Part shown: piece after piece, positions 26,169 through 35,062 of the stretch | Position numbering within the stretch: position 1 is the stretch's first letter | How the letters are laid out: each line of letters opens with the position of its first letter | Assembly (NCBI GenBank): GCA_963704025.1 | Contig: CAVPGP010000005.1 | Location: forward strand, 310,001-374,000 | From: CAVPGP01 sp963704025 | GTDB lineage: Bacteria; Actinomycetota; Thermoleophilia; Gaiellales; Gaiellaceae | Direction: 5' to 3' | Length of the DNA: 64,000 nt | Position numbers and translations under genes: made by a program | Notes under the pieces: model-generated | Database searches by the model: none | What the model saw: the letters and a program-made list of their open reading frames with translations, nothing else | Told to the model about the DNA's origin: nothing

Positions 26169-27752
26169 TCAGCTGACAGAGGGCGGCGCAAGCAGGTCGA
26201 TCTGCGACTTCACGTACGCCACCAACTCGTCGCCGCGCCTTGCAGGGGTCACGATCAACTCCGCCTTGTTCATCGTGTTCCCGGACGTGACCCTGAGCCG
26301 AACTACCCCGGCGAACCCGGAGCGGATACGGGTGACGTCGGTGAACGGCACGCTCACGACGTTGGCCGGTGACGGCGACTCTTCGGGGGCAGAGGAAGCG
26401 AGAAGAAGGATGCGGCGGTCGGTTACCGCGAGCAAGCCGCTGTACGTCTTGGAAGAAGACCACTTTGCGCCCGCCAAGAGCTCGACGGTCTCTCCAACCT
26501 CCAGCGCCGCGTCGAGCGCTGTCAGGTATTGCGAAAATCGCTCTGACGGCCTGCCGGCTCGACCCTGGGCCTCGCCCACTGCCTCGAGCCACTGCTCATC
26601 TTCGTCTTCCCCGAACGTCGAGAGCGCGAGACGACGGAGCGTGACCAAACGCTCAGGCCCCGACAACCCCTCGTTGGGTCGACGATGCTCTCCGGCTCCT
26701 CTCGCCGGTGTCGGTTCGGTGGACGGGGCGGAACCCAGTTCGCCCCGCGGCTGCGAGGTCGACGGTGGCCGCTCTTCAGGAGCCGCTTCGTCCGACTCGA
26801 GCGCCGAAGCGGCGGCCCTCGAAACACGGCGGCTGTCGTCGTCGACGAGCTCTTCGAGGGCCAGACGGGCTGCCTCCGCGAGTCCGGGCTGTGTACCTCG
26901 AAGCAGCCGGGTCAACTCCGCAACGCTCCCTTCGCGGATTCCTGCGTAAGGACTTTCCAGTGCCGACTTCAGATCTGCCGGTAGCTCGGCCGCGACAATC
27001 GGTGCTCGATACGAGCTCCGAGCGATGAGCAATTGCCCTTCGACGTCGCTCCACTTCCGGGGGTTCTGCCGAGGGTTTGCCAGGCGGACTGCGTCGTAGA
27101 CGTACTCGTACAACTCGTCGATCGAGATCCAGTGGTCCTGGTCTCGATCGGCTTCTCCGGTCTCCAACCCCTGCGCGAGCGCAGCGGTAAAAATGGAGGG
27201 ACTGGCCTCCCCGAAGATCTCGTCGCCTTCGAACGAGTACTCCATGGCGTTCGAGGCCGCGAGCACGGCGCGCCCGCGTCCTTCAAACCGCTCCTTGAGC
27301 TCCACCGTCTCCCCGGCACGCGCTCGCGCGCCGCTCGTGAAGGCGCCGCTGTAGCAACAGTCCAGCAGCAAGATGATGCGTCGCGAGAGGCTACGGCTCA
27401 TCTGCCGGTTGACGAAATCGGAGGAAATGGCCGTTGAGTCGAGGCTGTCGAGCTCTGTGTCCGGTGTGGCGAAATACAGGTGCCCGTCGTCGTCCTTCAC
27501 GCCGTGACAGGAGAAATGAAGAAGGAGCAGATCTTCGCGGCCGCGGCTCTTGAAGAAGGCTTCGATCTTGCGACGCGCAACAAACTCAGGCTCGTTCACC
27601 GACACGCCGACATCGAAATCCCCGATCTGCGGGTCTCCCAGAACCCGCGCCAGAATCTCCGCATCTTTCGTCGGCGCCCGAAGACTCCCGAGCTTGGCGT
27701 CCCGATACTCCGAATTCGCGATGATCAGCGCGCTACGTGTGGCGTCAGCCAT
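26169..27752 (-). CDS. Caspase-like protease, EACC1-associated type
   Basis: A 527-residue protein. Residues 1-245 are a caspase (C14) domain: catalytic His83 in LLLLHFSCHGVKDDDGHLYF and Cys133 in IILLLDCCYSGAF. Residues about 255-325 are short alpha-helical repeats (LPADLKSALESPYAGIREGS, LEELVDDDSRRVS). A Pro/Ser/Glu-rich linker follows, and residues about 410-525 form a beta-rich, PH/GRAM-like domain (LLAVTDRRILLLAS, VPFTDVTRIRSGF). The gene lies 21 bp after an EACC1 gene, the arrangement described for caspase effectors of bacterial conflict systems. It probably cleaves a cellular target on infection or stress. No toxin-immunity pair or NTPase switch is adjacent. Confidence 0.9.
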   Translation of the reverse strand: MADATRSALIIANSEYRDAKLGSLRAPTKDAEILARVLGDPQIGDFDVGVSVNEPEFVARRKIEAFFKSRGREDLLLLHFSCHGVKDDDGHLYFATPDTELDSLDSTAISSDFVNRQMSRSLSRRIILLLDCCYSGAFTSGARARAGETVELKERFEGRGRAVLAASNAMEYSFEGDEIFGEASPSIFTAALAQGLETGEADRDQDHWISIDELYEYVYDAVRLANPRQNPRKWSDVEGQLLIARSSYRAPIVAAELPADLKSALESPYAGIREGSVAELTRLLRGTQPGLAEAARLALEELVDDDSRRVSRAAASALESDEAAPEERPPSTSQPRGELGSAPSTEPTPARGAGEHRRPNEGLSGPERLVTLRRLALSTFGEDEDEQWLEAVGEAQGRAGRPSERFSQYLTALDAALEVGETVELLAGAKWSSSKTYSGLLAVTDRRILLLASSAPEESPSPANVVSVPFTDVTRIRSGFAGVVRLRVTSGNTMNKAELIVTPARRGDELVAYVKSQIDLLAPPSVS

Positions 27753-27773
27753 CTTTCTCCGCGCACGCGCCAG

Positions 27774-28178
27774 TCATGTGGCCGGCTCACCGCCGTGGCG
27801 CTCCAGAAAGAGTTGGAGCGCAGCAGCCTGCTGCTCGGCGGTCGCTGCGTCGAGCGTGATCGTGTCACCGTCCACCGTCACGCTCACACGGGTTCCGCCC
27901 CGGCGCCGCGAGATCCAGCCGGTGAGGAACGTGACAAGCGGAAGCAAGCTCCCACCGGCCTTGCCAAGATCGACCAGCAGCATTCCAGCCTCACCGAGGC
28001 CGGGGGAACGCGCGCCGTCAGGTGCTACGCCGCCCGACGGCGGCCGGACGTCGCGCACGTCGAGCTCGAGCAGCTGCCGGCGCAGGCTCGCTGACACGCG
28101 CCCTAGCTCGTCCGCATCATCGTCGTCGAGCGCGAGCTGAAGCCGTATCGTCTCCGAGGCGTGCGAATCGTCGAGCAT
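27774..28178 (-). CDS. EACC1 (effector-associated constant component 1)
   Basis: A 134-residue protein beginning MLDDSHASETIRLQLALDDD. It has an N-terminal strand-helix domain (LGRVSASLRRQLLELDVRDV), a Gly/Leu-rich segment LGKAGGSLLPLVTFLTGWI that may enter or touch the membrane, and a C-terminal strand-helix unit VSVTVDGDTITLDAATAEQQ then ALQLFLERHGG. This order matches the EACC1 family, which always accompanies an effector gene such as a caspase or trypsin. It lies immediately upstream of the caspase and is probably co-transcribed. ATG at 28178 has GGAAG seven bases before it; an extension to 28346 is in less GC-biased DNA and unlikely. Confidence 0.85.
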   Translation of the reverse strand: MLDDSHASETIRLQLALDDDDADELGRVSASLRRQLLELDVRDVRPPSGGVAPDGARSPGLGEAGMLLVDLGKAGGSLLPLVTFLTGWISRRRGGTRVSVTVDGDTITLDAATAEQQAAALQLFLERHGGEPAT

Positions 28179-28715
28179 GCGGGGCTTCCAAGTACCGACT
28201 GCGGATAGATCGTACGACTCGTCAACGGCCGTGTGAAGCCTCCCCTCGCGCTCCCTGCCCTTTGCCGTCGAAGCGACTCCGACGATACGAATCGGTCCGT
28301 TGCGATTCGAGGTCTCATTTTCACCGAAGCGACCGGGAGCCCTCACTCCGGAGCTCTGCCTTGTTTGTCAGAAACCCTCCTGTTTCCGATCCACTCGGGC
28401 GTGCATTTGTGATTTTCGCCACATTGTGAGACGATCGCCGATCAGGAAGGGAGGATAGGGCCGGCCCTGGAGGGCCGCGCTCTTGCTCAAGCGCCTGAGA
28501 CGGACGCGTCGAGTTGTTCCTCGACGTTGACCCCCGTGTCATTGCGTCCCCTATCTCGACATGTCGAACCAGGGGGAGACCAGGCATGCCGTGCGGGCGC
28601 GTCATCGAGACAGCGTGGATCGGACCTTGTAAGCCAACCGAGCGGGAGCCCCGGTGGAGGTATCGAAAAGCGGTCTTGCTCTTGGGAAGGTAGGCGAACT
28701 GATGAGGTGGAGATC
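28179..28715. other. Intergenic region of 537 bp between the EACC1 and propeller-protein genes
   Basis: Lower GC than the flanks, without a supported gene on either strand. It must hold divergent promoters for the EACC1-caspase operon (left) and the propeller gene (right). An imperfect hairpin GGGCCGGCCCTGGAGGGCCGCGC lies near 28458. A weak frame from 28527 runs into the propeller gene but has no ribosome site and no coding bias. No repeat or tRNA was seen. Confidence 0.5.
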
Positions 28716-30547
28716 ATGATCTTTGCTGCGGTTTGGCGCGTCGCGTTCTTCGCACGACGTGTCCTCGTGTCGGTCGCGGTGCTGCTCGCCGCGGTGTTCA
28801 CACTCTGCGTCGGTGTTGCCGGGGCGGCGCCGCTGGGGCAGATCGTCGAGTTCGGCGCCCCGGGGAGCGATCCGGCCCAGATTCAGGCGGGATCGGACGG
28901 CAATCTCTGGTTCAGCGATCGGACCGGCGCGGTCGGTCGGGTCACCCCGGCCGGGGTGATCAGCAGGTTCAGCAGCGGCTTGAACCCGGGCAGCGCCGTT
29001 CGCTCGATCGCGATGGGCACGGACGGGAACATGTGGTTCAGCGATCCCGGGACGACGCGGGCGATCGGGGTGATCAACCCGTTTACGCAGGCGATCAGCG
29101 AGTTCAGTGCCGGTTTGAACGCGGGCAGCATGCCGCTTGGGATCGCGGCAGGCCCGGACGGCAACGTCTGGTTCACCGACAACGGCACCACCAAGGCGAT
29201 CGGGGTGATCGACCCGACGACGCACGCGATCAGCGAGTTCAGCAGCGGCCTCAATCCGGGCAGCGTCCTGCAGCAGGGGCTCGTGGCTGGGCCGGACGGC
29301 AATCTCTGGTTCACCGACGGCGGCACTCCCGCGGCGATCGGGATGATCGACCCGACGACGCACGCGATCGTCGAGTTCAGCAGCGGCCTCAATCCGGGCA
29401 GCCGCCCGGGTGCTTCGATCGTTGTCGGCCCGGACGGCGCCCTCTGGTTCATGGACGGCGGCACCACGCAGGCGATCGGGCGGATCGACCCGACCACGCA
29501 CGCGATCAGCGAGTTCAGCAGCGGCCTGAACCCGGGCGTCATCCTGGGCAGGGTCGCGGCGGGCCCGGACGGCAACGTCTGGTTCGGCGACAAGGGCCCC
29601 AACCCCGCGATCGGGATGATCAACCCGACCACGCACGCGATCGTCGAGTTCAGCGGCGGCATCAACGCCGGCAGCGCCCCGGGCGGGATCGGGACCGGCT
29701 CGGACGGCAACGTCTGGTTCACCGACCAGGGCACGACCAAGGCGATCGGGCGGATCGGTGTCGGCGCTCCGGCCGCGTCGGTCACGCCGCCCTCCGTCTC
29801 CGGATCGGGCGGAGTCGGGGTCGCCCAGGTGTGTGGCGGCGATGTCTGGTCGAGCTGGGCGGCACGGCAGCCATCCCGCAGCGCGTTCGGCTTCGACGGC
29901 TATCAGTGGCTGCTCGACGGCAGCCCGATCGCCGGTGCGACCGCAGGCAGGCCTACACGCCGGCCCTCGGCGACCTGGGCCACCAGCTCTCGTGCAGGGT
30001 GACGGTGACCTACACGCTCTTCCCGGTGACTGTCTCCGCGACGAGCCAGGCGGTGCTCGTCCAGGACCTGACCGCTCCGGTGCTGACGTTGCCGGACACG
30101 ATAGACGTGAACGCAACTGGACCGGGTGGCGCGACCGTCTCCTACGTGGCGACGGCGACCGACAACGTCGATCCCAGCCCGGCCGTCTCCTGTCTGTCGG
30201 CCTCGGGAAGCATCTTCGCGATCGGGACGACGACCGTCGCCTGCACCGCCACCGACGCGGCCGGGAACAGCTCGAGCGGCTCGTTCGCGATCCACGTGAA
30301 GAACGCAGACGAGCAGCTCGCCGATCTGGCGGCAGCCGTCAGGGGTGTCGGCGCGGGAAAGAGCCTCGCCGTCACGGTGGCCGTCGCCCGGTTCTTCCTC
30401 GCGCACGGCCAGATCAAGGCCACGTGCGTGACGCTCCGCGTGTTCGAGGTCGAGGTCGCTGCGCAGGCGGGCAAGAAGATCCCGAGGGCCGAGGCGGCCG
30501 CGCTGATCGCCGACGCCAGTCGGATCAGAGCCGTGCTCGACTGCTGA
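28716..30547 (+). pseudogene. Secreted seven-bladed Vgb-like propeller with HYR and FIMAH domains, one frameshift
   Basis: Signal peptide (FFARRVLVSVAVLLAAVFTL) then seven repeats of about 40-45 residues, each with a core like GPDGNVWFTD followed by AIGVIDPTTHAI and EFSSGLNPGS, as in virginiamycin B lyase/NHL propellers. The frame breaks near 29949, where one base appears to be missing, and resumes with QAYTPALGDLGHQLSCRV (an Ig-like strand), an HYR domain (DLTAPVLTLPDTIDVNATGP to GTTTVACTATDAAGNSSSG) and a C-terminal FIMAH-type domain (AVRGVGAGKSLAV to IADASRIRAVLDC). It is an exported or surface protein; the lyase activity is unproven. Whether the break is real or a sequence error is open. 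Confidence 0.85.
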
Positions 30548-30577
30548 CCCACGCACGACCAGCAACAGAACACCACC

Positions 30578-30607
30578 GCGGGAGGCCCGCCACGGCAGGC
30601 CTCCCGC
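30578..30607 (+). terminator. Hairpin after the propeller-protein gene
   Basis: A 10-bp stem GCGGGAGGCC / GGCCTCCCGC with a 10-base loop, 30 bp after the stop. It is not followed by a T tract, but its place and strength suggest transcription ends here. Confidence 0.6.
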
Positions 30608-30751
30608 AAACACGGCCATGCCCCCTCGCTCAAACGGGATTTGTCGGCCCGAGGTACGCACCGGGGTACGCACGCGGGGAGCATTCCGGGCATCCCTGAC
30701 ACGTGTGACCCGCACTGTGAAGCCGAATCGCCCTAGCCACGCGAGCCAGAG

Positions 30752-30824
30752 TGGGCGGTGCAGGGCTCGAACCTGCGACCCCCTGCGTGTAAGGCAGGTG
30801 CTCTCCCAGCTGAGCTAACCGCCC
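30752..30824 (-). tRNA. tRNA-Val (anticodon TAC)
   Basis: A 73-nt cloverleaf: acceptor GGGCGGT / ACCGCCC, D arm GCTC-GAGC, anticodon stem CCTGC / GCAGG with loop CTTACAC, T arm GCAGG-TTCGAGC-CCTGC, discriminator A. CCA is not encoded. The anticodon TAC reads valine codons. Confidence 0.97.
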
Positions 30825-30913
30825 CGGAGCGGCACATCGTCGCATACGACCCGCGAGCGCCGGCCTCAGCTGGACGACGTGCCTCTCGTGGATCTTGTCG
30901 ACGACAGGCCGGC

Positions 30914-31195
30914 CTACCGCTTGATGATGTTGTGGACATCGATGACCTCTGGTGGACCGGCGAGTTCGACGCCGCTCTCCGCGAGGATCGGCATCAGGTG
31001 TTGGCCGAACGCCTCGAACTGCTCCTTCGAGTCCCAGATCTCGCTCACCCGGAAGCTGCCTCCCGAACTGAAAGCGACGTGGTACTCGAGCCCGTCAGGT
31101 GGGAACTCCCCCGATGCCTCGATGCGCGGCATCGTCTCGTCGTACATCTCAGCGGTCAGGCCTGGCGATCCTGTAAAGCGGACCAGGATGCTCAT
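30914..31195 (-). CDS. Antibiotic-biosynthesis-monooxygenase-like (ABM) small protein
   Basis: A 93-residue single-domain protein: MSILVRFTGSPGLTAEMYDE, a central FSSGGSFRVSEIWDSKEQFEAFGQHLMPIL, and a C-terminal strand PPEVIDVHNIIKR. This is the dimeric ferredoxin-like ABM/Dabb fold. Members include small monooxygenases and isomerases, and many have no known substrate. It sits alone between two tRNA genes. AGGAGG-like sequence AAGGAGGAAACAC precedes the ATG. Confidence 0.8.
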   Translation of the reverse strand: MSILVRFTGSPGLTAEMYDETMPRIEASGEFPPDGLEYHVAFSSGGSFRVSEIWDSKEQFEAFGQHLMPILAESGVELAGPPEVIDVHNIIKR

Positions 31196-31288
31196 GTGTT
31201 TCCTCCTTGTCGGGTGGCGTCGCCGACCCTACTCCCTCGAGGCCCAAGCGGTGCGCGCGTGTTGGTCTCGCCGGACGAAGAGTTCCTA

Positions 31289-31361
31289 TGCCCCCAGCGG
31301 GATTCGAACCCGCGCTACCACCTTGAAAGGGTGGCGACCTAGGCCGCTAGTCGATGGGGGC
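31289..31361 (-). tRNA. tRNA-Glu (anticodon TTC)
   Basis: A 73-nt cloverleaf: acceptor GCCCCCA / TGGGGGC, D arm GAC-GTC, anticodon stem CCACC / GGTGG with loop CTTTCAA, T arm GCGGG-TTCGAAT-CCCGC, discriminator A. CCA is not encoded. The anticodon TTC reads glutamate codons. Confidence 0.97.
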
Positions 31362-31384
31362 GGCTCCGCCGTAGGGTAGCGCCC

Positions 31385-32191
31385 ATGCCCCTCGGCGCCC
31401 TGCTGCTCGCACTCGGCGCTGCGGTTCTCCATGCCGGCTGGAACCTGCTCCTGGCCCGCGAGCGGGACACGGCCGCGACCTCGGCTGTCGCCCTCTCCTT
31501 CTTCGTTCTCGCCCTCGTGCCCGTCGCCGCCGCGACATGGCGCCTCGAGCGCGGTGCCTGGCCGTTCATCGTCGCGTCCGGGCTGCTCGAGCTTGCCTAC
31601 ATCGTGCTCCTGGCCACCGGCTACGCGCGGTACGACGTCTCAGTCGTCTATCCCCTGGCGCGCGGGCTTGCGCCGGTGGCGGCGCTCGGGATCTCGCTCG
31701 GAATCGCAGGCGCGACCGCCTCGCCGGCGGCGATCGCAGGCGTGCTCGTCGTCGCGGGCGGGGTCCTGCTCGTCCGTGGTGCGCACGGCGGCCGCGGGGC
31801 CGCGCTCGGGCTGCTGATCGGCGTCATCATCGGCGCCTACACGGTGATCGACCGGTACGGCGTACGGCACGCGGCGGCGGCTTCGTACCTGCTGCTCGTG
31901 ATGCTCCTCCCGGCGCTCGCCTACCCGGTGCTTCTCCGCGACCGGGCGCGGCTGAGACGCGCGATCGGCCCGACGGCCGTGGCCGTGGGCGTTGCTTCCG
32001 CCGCGGCGTACCTGCTCGTCCTGCTCGCCCTCCGCCGCGCTCCAGCTGCCTCGGTGGCGGCGGTCCGGGAGACGAGCGTGGTTTTCGCGGCGGTCCTGGC
32101 CGGCGTCGTCCTGCACGAATCGGTCGGGCGGAGGCGGCTCGCGGGCGCGGCGATCGTCACCGCCGGTGTCGCGCTGCTCGCGCTCGGCTGA
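31385..32191 (+). CDS. EamA-type (DMT) transporter
   Basis: A 268-residue, very hydrophobic protein with about ten helices in two EamA halves; each half opens with a short helix pair (ALLLALGAAVLHAGWNLLLAR in the first, LGLLIGVIIGAYTVIDRYGV in the second) and ends near a Pro/Gly-rich re-entrant motif (VSVVYPLARGLAPV). DMT transporters export metabolites or drugs; the substrate cannot be read from sequence. It precedes a GNAT gene by 14 bp, so they may be one operon. Confidence 0.88.
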   Translation: MPLGALLLALGAAVLHAGWNLLLARERDTAATSAVALSFFVLALVPVAAATWRLERGAWPFIVASGLLELAYIVLLATGYARYDVSVVYPLARGLAPVAALGISLGIAGATASPAAIAGVLVVAGGVLLVRGAHGGRGAALGLLIGVIIGAYTVIDRYGVRHAAAASYLLLVMLLPALAYPVLLRDRARLRRAIGPTAVAVGVASAAAYLLVLLALRRAPAASVAAVRETSVVFAAVLAGVVLHESVGRRRLAGAAIVTAGVALLALG

Positions 32192-32205
32192 GTCACAATT
32201 GCCGC

Positions 32206-33075
32206 ATGGAAATCCGCCGAGGCAGCAGCTCCGACTTGAACGACGTCCACGGCGTGAGCGTCGACTGGTCCCGTGCCGTCGACGAGCCGGTGTTCACACT
32301 CGCGCAGGTGCGGGAGTTCTGGGAGCGGGACGGTTTCGACCCGGAGCAGGACGTCTGGATTGCCGCCGACGGCGACGGGGTCTCCGGCTTCGGCGAGCTG
32401 CACACGAGCCAGGACCTCCTCGTCCGCGCACGCCCGGGACGGGAGGCCGGCGTGTACGGGCCGTTGCTGGCGACGGTGGAGGCCGCCGCGCGCAAGCGCG
32501 GCATGGACTTCGTCGCGGCGACGATCCCGGACATCGACGCAGCGGCGATCGACGCCTACCGCGCTGCCGGCTACGAGCAGAGTCGCGAAGTCCGGCGGAT
32601 GTGGGCCGAGCACACGGAGGAGCCCCCGCCGGCGAGCTTCCCCGAGGACGTGACCGTGCGGACGTACACCGACGCCGACTCCGAGGCCGTGCACCGGCTG
32701 CTCGACGCGGCCTACAGCGGCTGGGACGACGACTACGTCCAGGTCCCACACGACGAATGGCTCTCGTTCATGACGGACCACTCCGACTTCGACCGGAGCT
32801 GCTGGTTCCTCGCCGAGGCGAACGGCCGCCTGGTAGGCGTCTGCGTCAATTGGCGCCTGGGCTGGGTGAAGGACCTCGCGGTCCACCCCGACTGGCGACG
32901 CCACGGGCTCGGAGAGGCGCTGCTCCGACACACATTCCACGAGCTGTGGCGCCGCGGAGTCCCTCGGATCGGCTTGAAGGTCGACTCGAACAACGGCACC
33001 GGGGCGCCGCGCCTCTACGAGCGCCTCGGGTTCGTGACCGACCGCCGCTACCCGATGCTCGCGAAGCGGCTGTGA
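32206..33075 (+). CDS. Double-domain GNAT acetyltransferase
   Basis: A 289-residue protein of two GNAT folds. The first (1-145) has lost a clear acetyl-CoA loop. The second (150-289) keeps it: VKDLAVHPDWRRHGLGEALL, then GLKVDSNNGTGAPRLYERLGF. The first domain may serve substrate binding. The acetyl acceptor is unknown. It follows the EamA transporter after 14 bp and overlaps a small downstream gene by GTGA, so the three are probably co-expressed. Confidence 0.88.
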   Translation: MEIRRGSSSDLNDVHGVSVDWSRAVDEPVFTLAQVREFWERDGFDPEQDVWIAADGDGVSGFGELHTSQDLLVRARPGREAGVYGPLLATVEAAARKRGMDFVAATIPDIDAAAIDAYRAAGYEQSREVRRMWAEHTEEPPPASFPEDVTVRTYTDADSEAVHRLLDAAYSGWDDDYVQVPHDEWLSFMTDHSDFDRSCWFLAEANGRLVGVCVNWRLGWVKDLAVHPDWRRHGLGEALLRHTFHELWRRGVPRIGLKVDSNNGTGAPRLYERLGFVTDRRYPMLAKRL

Positions 33076-33281
33076 GCCGTGCTGCACAGGTGAGCCTGCT
33101 TCGCTGGCTGCGCCGGCAGCTCAGGCAGCCGATCGCGATCCGAGAGCACCTCGAGGCGGCCGTCGAGAACGACGATCCAGACGAGGTGCGCCGCCTGCTG
33201 ACGCAATGCGAGTTCTCCGCAGACCAGAGGCGCCACGTCGAGCAGCTCCTCGACGCCTGGGAGCAGGACGGCGCACAATAG
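33072..33281 (+). CDS. Small helical protein, unknown function
   Basis: A 69-residue protein starting with GTG in the GTGA overlap with the GNAT stop. It contains LLRWLRRQLRQPIAIREHLE, then an acidic helix pair AVENDDPDEVRRLLTQCEF and RRHVEQLLDAWEQ. It resembles a single ankyrin- or TPR-like helix pair, but is too short for a firm call. A second GTG at 33090 is a possible start. The overlap and codon bias argue that it is real. Confidence 0.55.
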   Translation: MSRAAQVSLLRWLRRQLRQPIAIREHLEAAVENDDPDEVRRLLTQCEFSADQRRHVEQLLDAWEQDGAQ

Positions 33282-33285
33282 CGGC

Positions 33286-33702
33286 GTGAGGCGGATCGCC
33301 GTCCCTCTGCTGCTGACTGTCCTCGTTGGCTCGACGGCTCCGGCGGGGCAGGCAAGCGACCGGACGCTGCGCGCCAACGTCAAGAGGCTCGTCGCGGCGA
33401 CGAAGCACGTGGACGTGCAAAGCGCGGACAGCCTCGTACGGTTCCGCGAGGCCGCCCGCTCGGTCCGGGACAAGGTGATCGCCGACCATTCGTCGTCCCG
33501 ACGCGGGAAGGCCGGGCAGAGCTATGCGCTCCGGGCGGCCGGCGCCTACGTCCGCTGGAGCGAGGCGCTGCTCGTCGTGCTCGAGAGTGGCGCCCCCGGG
33601 GGGAGCGCGAACGACACCGCCCGTGCCAAGGACCAGGTGCGGCGTTTCGGCGGGCAGGCGCAGCAGTGCCTCGCCGAAGCGAGGCGACTGCTGCGGACGT
33701 AA
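33286..33702 (+). CDS. Small secreted helical protein, unknown function
   Basis: A 138-residue protein with a signal peptide (MRRIAVPLLLTVLVGSTAPAG, cleavage near QAS). The mature part is predicted all-helical and positively charged (NVKRLVAATKHVDVQSADSL, GQSYALRAAGAYVRWSEALL, ARAKDQVRRFGGQAQQCLAE). I see no known family. It starts with GTG, four bases after the preceding small gene, and ends convergently three bases from the sigma-factor gene, so there is almost no room for a terminator. Confidence 0.68.
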   Translation: MRRIAVPLLLTVLVGSTAPAGQASDRTLRANVKRLVAATKHVDVQSADSLVRFREAARSVRDKVIADHSSSRRGKAGQSYALRAAGAYVRWSEALLVVLESGAPGGSANDTARAKDQVRRFGGQAQQCLAEARRLLRT

Positions 33703-33705
33703 CCG

Positions 33706-34737
33706 CTAGGCGGCGTGGGCGAGCTCGTCGCCGTCGACCTGAACGAGGCCCTCGAGCTCCCGCTCGAGCTTGGACAGCGCCTCGCGCTCCAGCTGCCGGA
33801 TCCGCTCGCGCGAGATTCCCAGCTGCTTGCCGATCGCCTCGAGTGCCTGGGCATCGCCGTCGAAGCCGAAGCGAAGCTCGAGGATCCGCCGCTCGCGCTC
33901 GGGCAGGCGGGCGACCGCCTTACGCACCGCCGCGCGGCGGTACGCCTCGGCCGCCTCTTCCGCGGGATCGACCGCGGTCGGGTCGTCGTACAGGTCGCCC
34001 AGCTCGCTGCCCTCGTCGGAGCCGATCCGCTGGTTCAGCGAGACGTTCGCCTCGGCCGCGTCGAGCGCCTCGTCGACGAGGTTCAACGCGACGCCCGAGG
34101 CCTCGGCCAGCTCCTCACGCGTCGCCGCGCGCCCGAGCTTCGTCTCGAGCTGGCGGGACGCACGCGCGATCTTGACCCGGCGCTCGTGGACGTGCGTCGG
34201 GACCCGGATCGTGGTCGACTGATTCGAGATCGCCCGCTGACACGCCTGACGGATCCACCAGGTTGCGTAGGTCGAGAACTTGAAGCCGCGCCGCCAGTCG
34301 AACTTCTCGACCGCGCGGTTCAGTCCGATCGCGCCCTCCTGGACGAGGTCGCCGAGCGGCAGGCCGTGGCCCTGGTAACGCTTTGCGATCGAGATCACGA
34401 GCCGCAGGTTGGAGTTGATCATCAGCTCCTTTGCTGCCGCATCGCCGCGCTCGACCCGCTTCGCCAGAGCCACCTCGTCGGCGGCCGTGAGCAGGCGATA
34501 GCGGCCGGCCCGGTTCATGAACAGGGTCAGCGCGTCCGTCGTCACGGGGAGGGCATCGGCCTCGTAGGCAACGGGCTCCGGCGCGACGATTTCGAGGATC
34601 TCGACGTCGCGGGCCTCGAGCTCGGAGCGGAGCGCGGCGACGTCGTCGTCGTCGAGCTCGTGCTCGAGCGCAAGCGCCTCGATTGCCTCGCTTTCGATCG
34701 TGCCACGCTCCTCGACATCGTCGAGAAACGCGCGCAC
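33706..34737 (-). CDS. RNA polymerase sigma factor, RpoD/SigA-like (group 1/2)
   Basis: A 343-residue sigma factor without a full region 1.1. Region 1.2 lies near 70-100, region 2 has LRLVISIAKRYQGHGLPLGD, DLVQEGAIGLNRAVEKFDWR and FSTYATWWIRQACQRAI, region 3 RVPTHVHERRVKIARAS, and region 4 LPERERRILELRFGFDG with the RERIRQLEREALSKL helix. The wording is close to the housekeeping factor, so it may be the primary factor or a close group 2 copy. The annotated start is GTG at 34737, but that codon has no ribosome site; a CTG at 34761 (giving LSIIFDDPVRAF) has AAGGAAAGGAA just upstream and may be the true start. Confidence 0.9.
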   Translation of the reverse strand: MRAFLDDVEERGTIESEAIEALALEHELDDDDVAALRSELEARDVEILEIVAPEPVAYEADALPVTTDALTLFMNRAGRYRLLTAADEVALAKRVERGDAAAKELMINSNLRLVISIAKRYQGHGLPLGDLVQEGAIGLNRAVEKFDWRRGFKFSTYATWWIRQACQRAISNQSTTIRVPTHVHERRVKIARASRQLETKLGRAATREELAEASGVALNLVDEALDAAEANVSLNQRIGSDEGSELGDLYDDPTAVDPAEEAAEAYRRAAVRKAVARLPERERRILELRFGFDGDAQALEAIGKQLGISRERIRQLEREALSKLERELEGLVQVDGDELAHAA

Positions 34738-34761
34738 GGGGTCGTCAAAGATGATGCTCAG

Positions 34762-35062
34762 GGTGTTCCTTTCCTTCGTAGTGATCGGTGGCCTCCTCGC
34801 GCAGGGCTCACACCCCGCGGGCCACCGTACAAGTCAAAACGGCCCCCCGGGGGGAGATATTCCCAGTTTTAACGATGTCTTTAAAGGGTCTACGCGGGCC
34901 GTGCAGGTTGGCGGCCGGTTTCCTAACCGGGCGCTAACGAATGGGCAGCCAGGCGACGTGCGGGCCGCTCCATCGTGCCCCCGCGGCGGCCCCTCCGGGA
35001 GCGGCCGGTCCCGTGGGGCCGGCCGTTGCCTTCTCGACGACTCATCCTGCGTCAACTCCACC
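34762..35062. other. Intergenic region upstream of the sigma-factor gene
   Basis: About 300 bp without a gene. It includes an AT-rich island (34850-34890, TTTAAAGACATC on the minus strand) unusual for this genome, a run of GGCCCCCCGGGGGG, and a possible -35 TTGACT on the minus strand at about 34837. This is probably the sigma-factor promoter and leader; the long leader may carry regulation. A hairpin at 35002-35025 closes the small gene to the right. Confidence 0.45.
35002..35025 (-). terminator. Hairpin downstream of the 49-residue membrane-protein gene
   Basis: An 11-bp stem CGGCCGGTCCC / GGGGCCGGCCG (one G-T pair) with a two-base centre, about 38 bp past the stop of the small minus-strand gene. 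No T tract follows. Confidence 0.5.
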
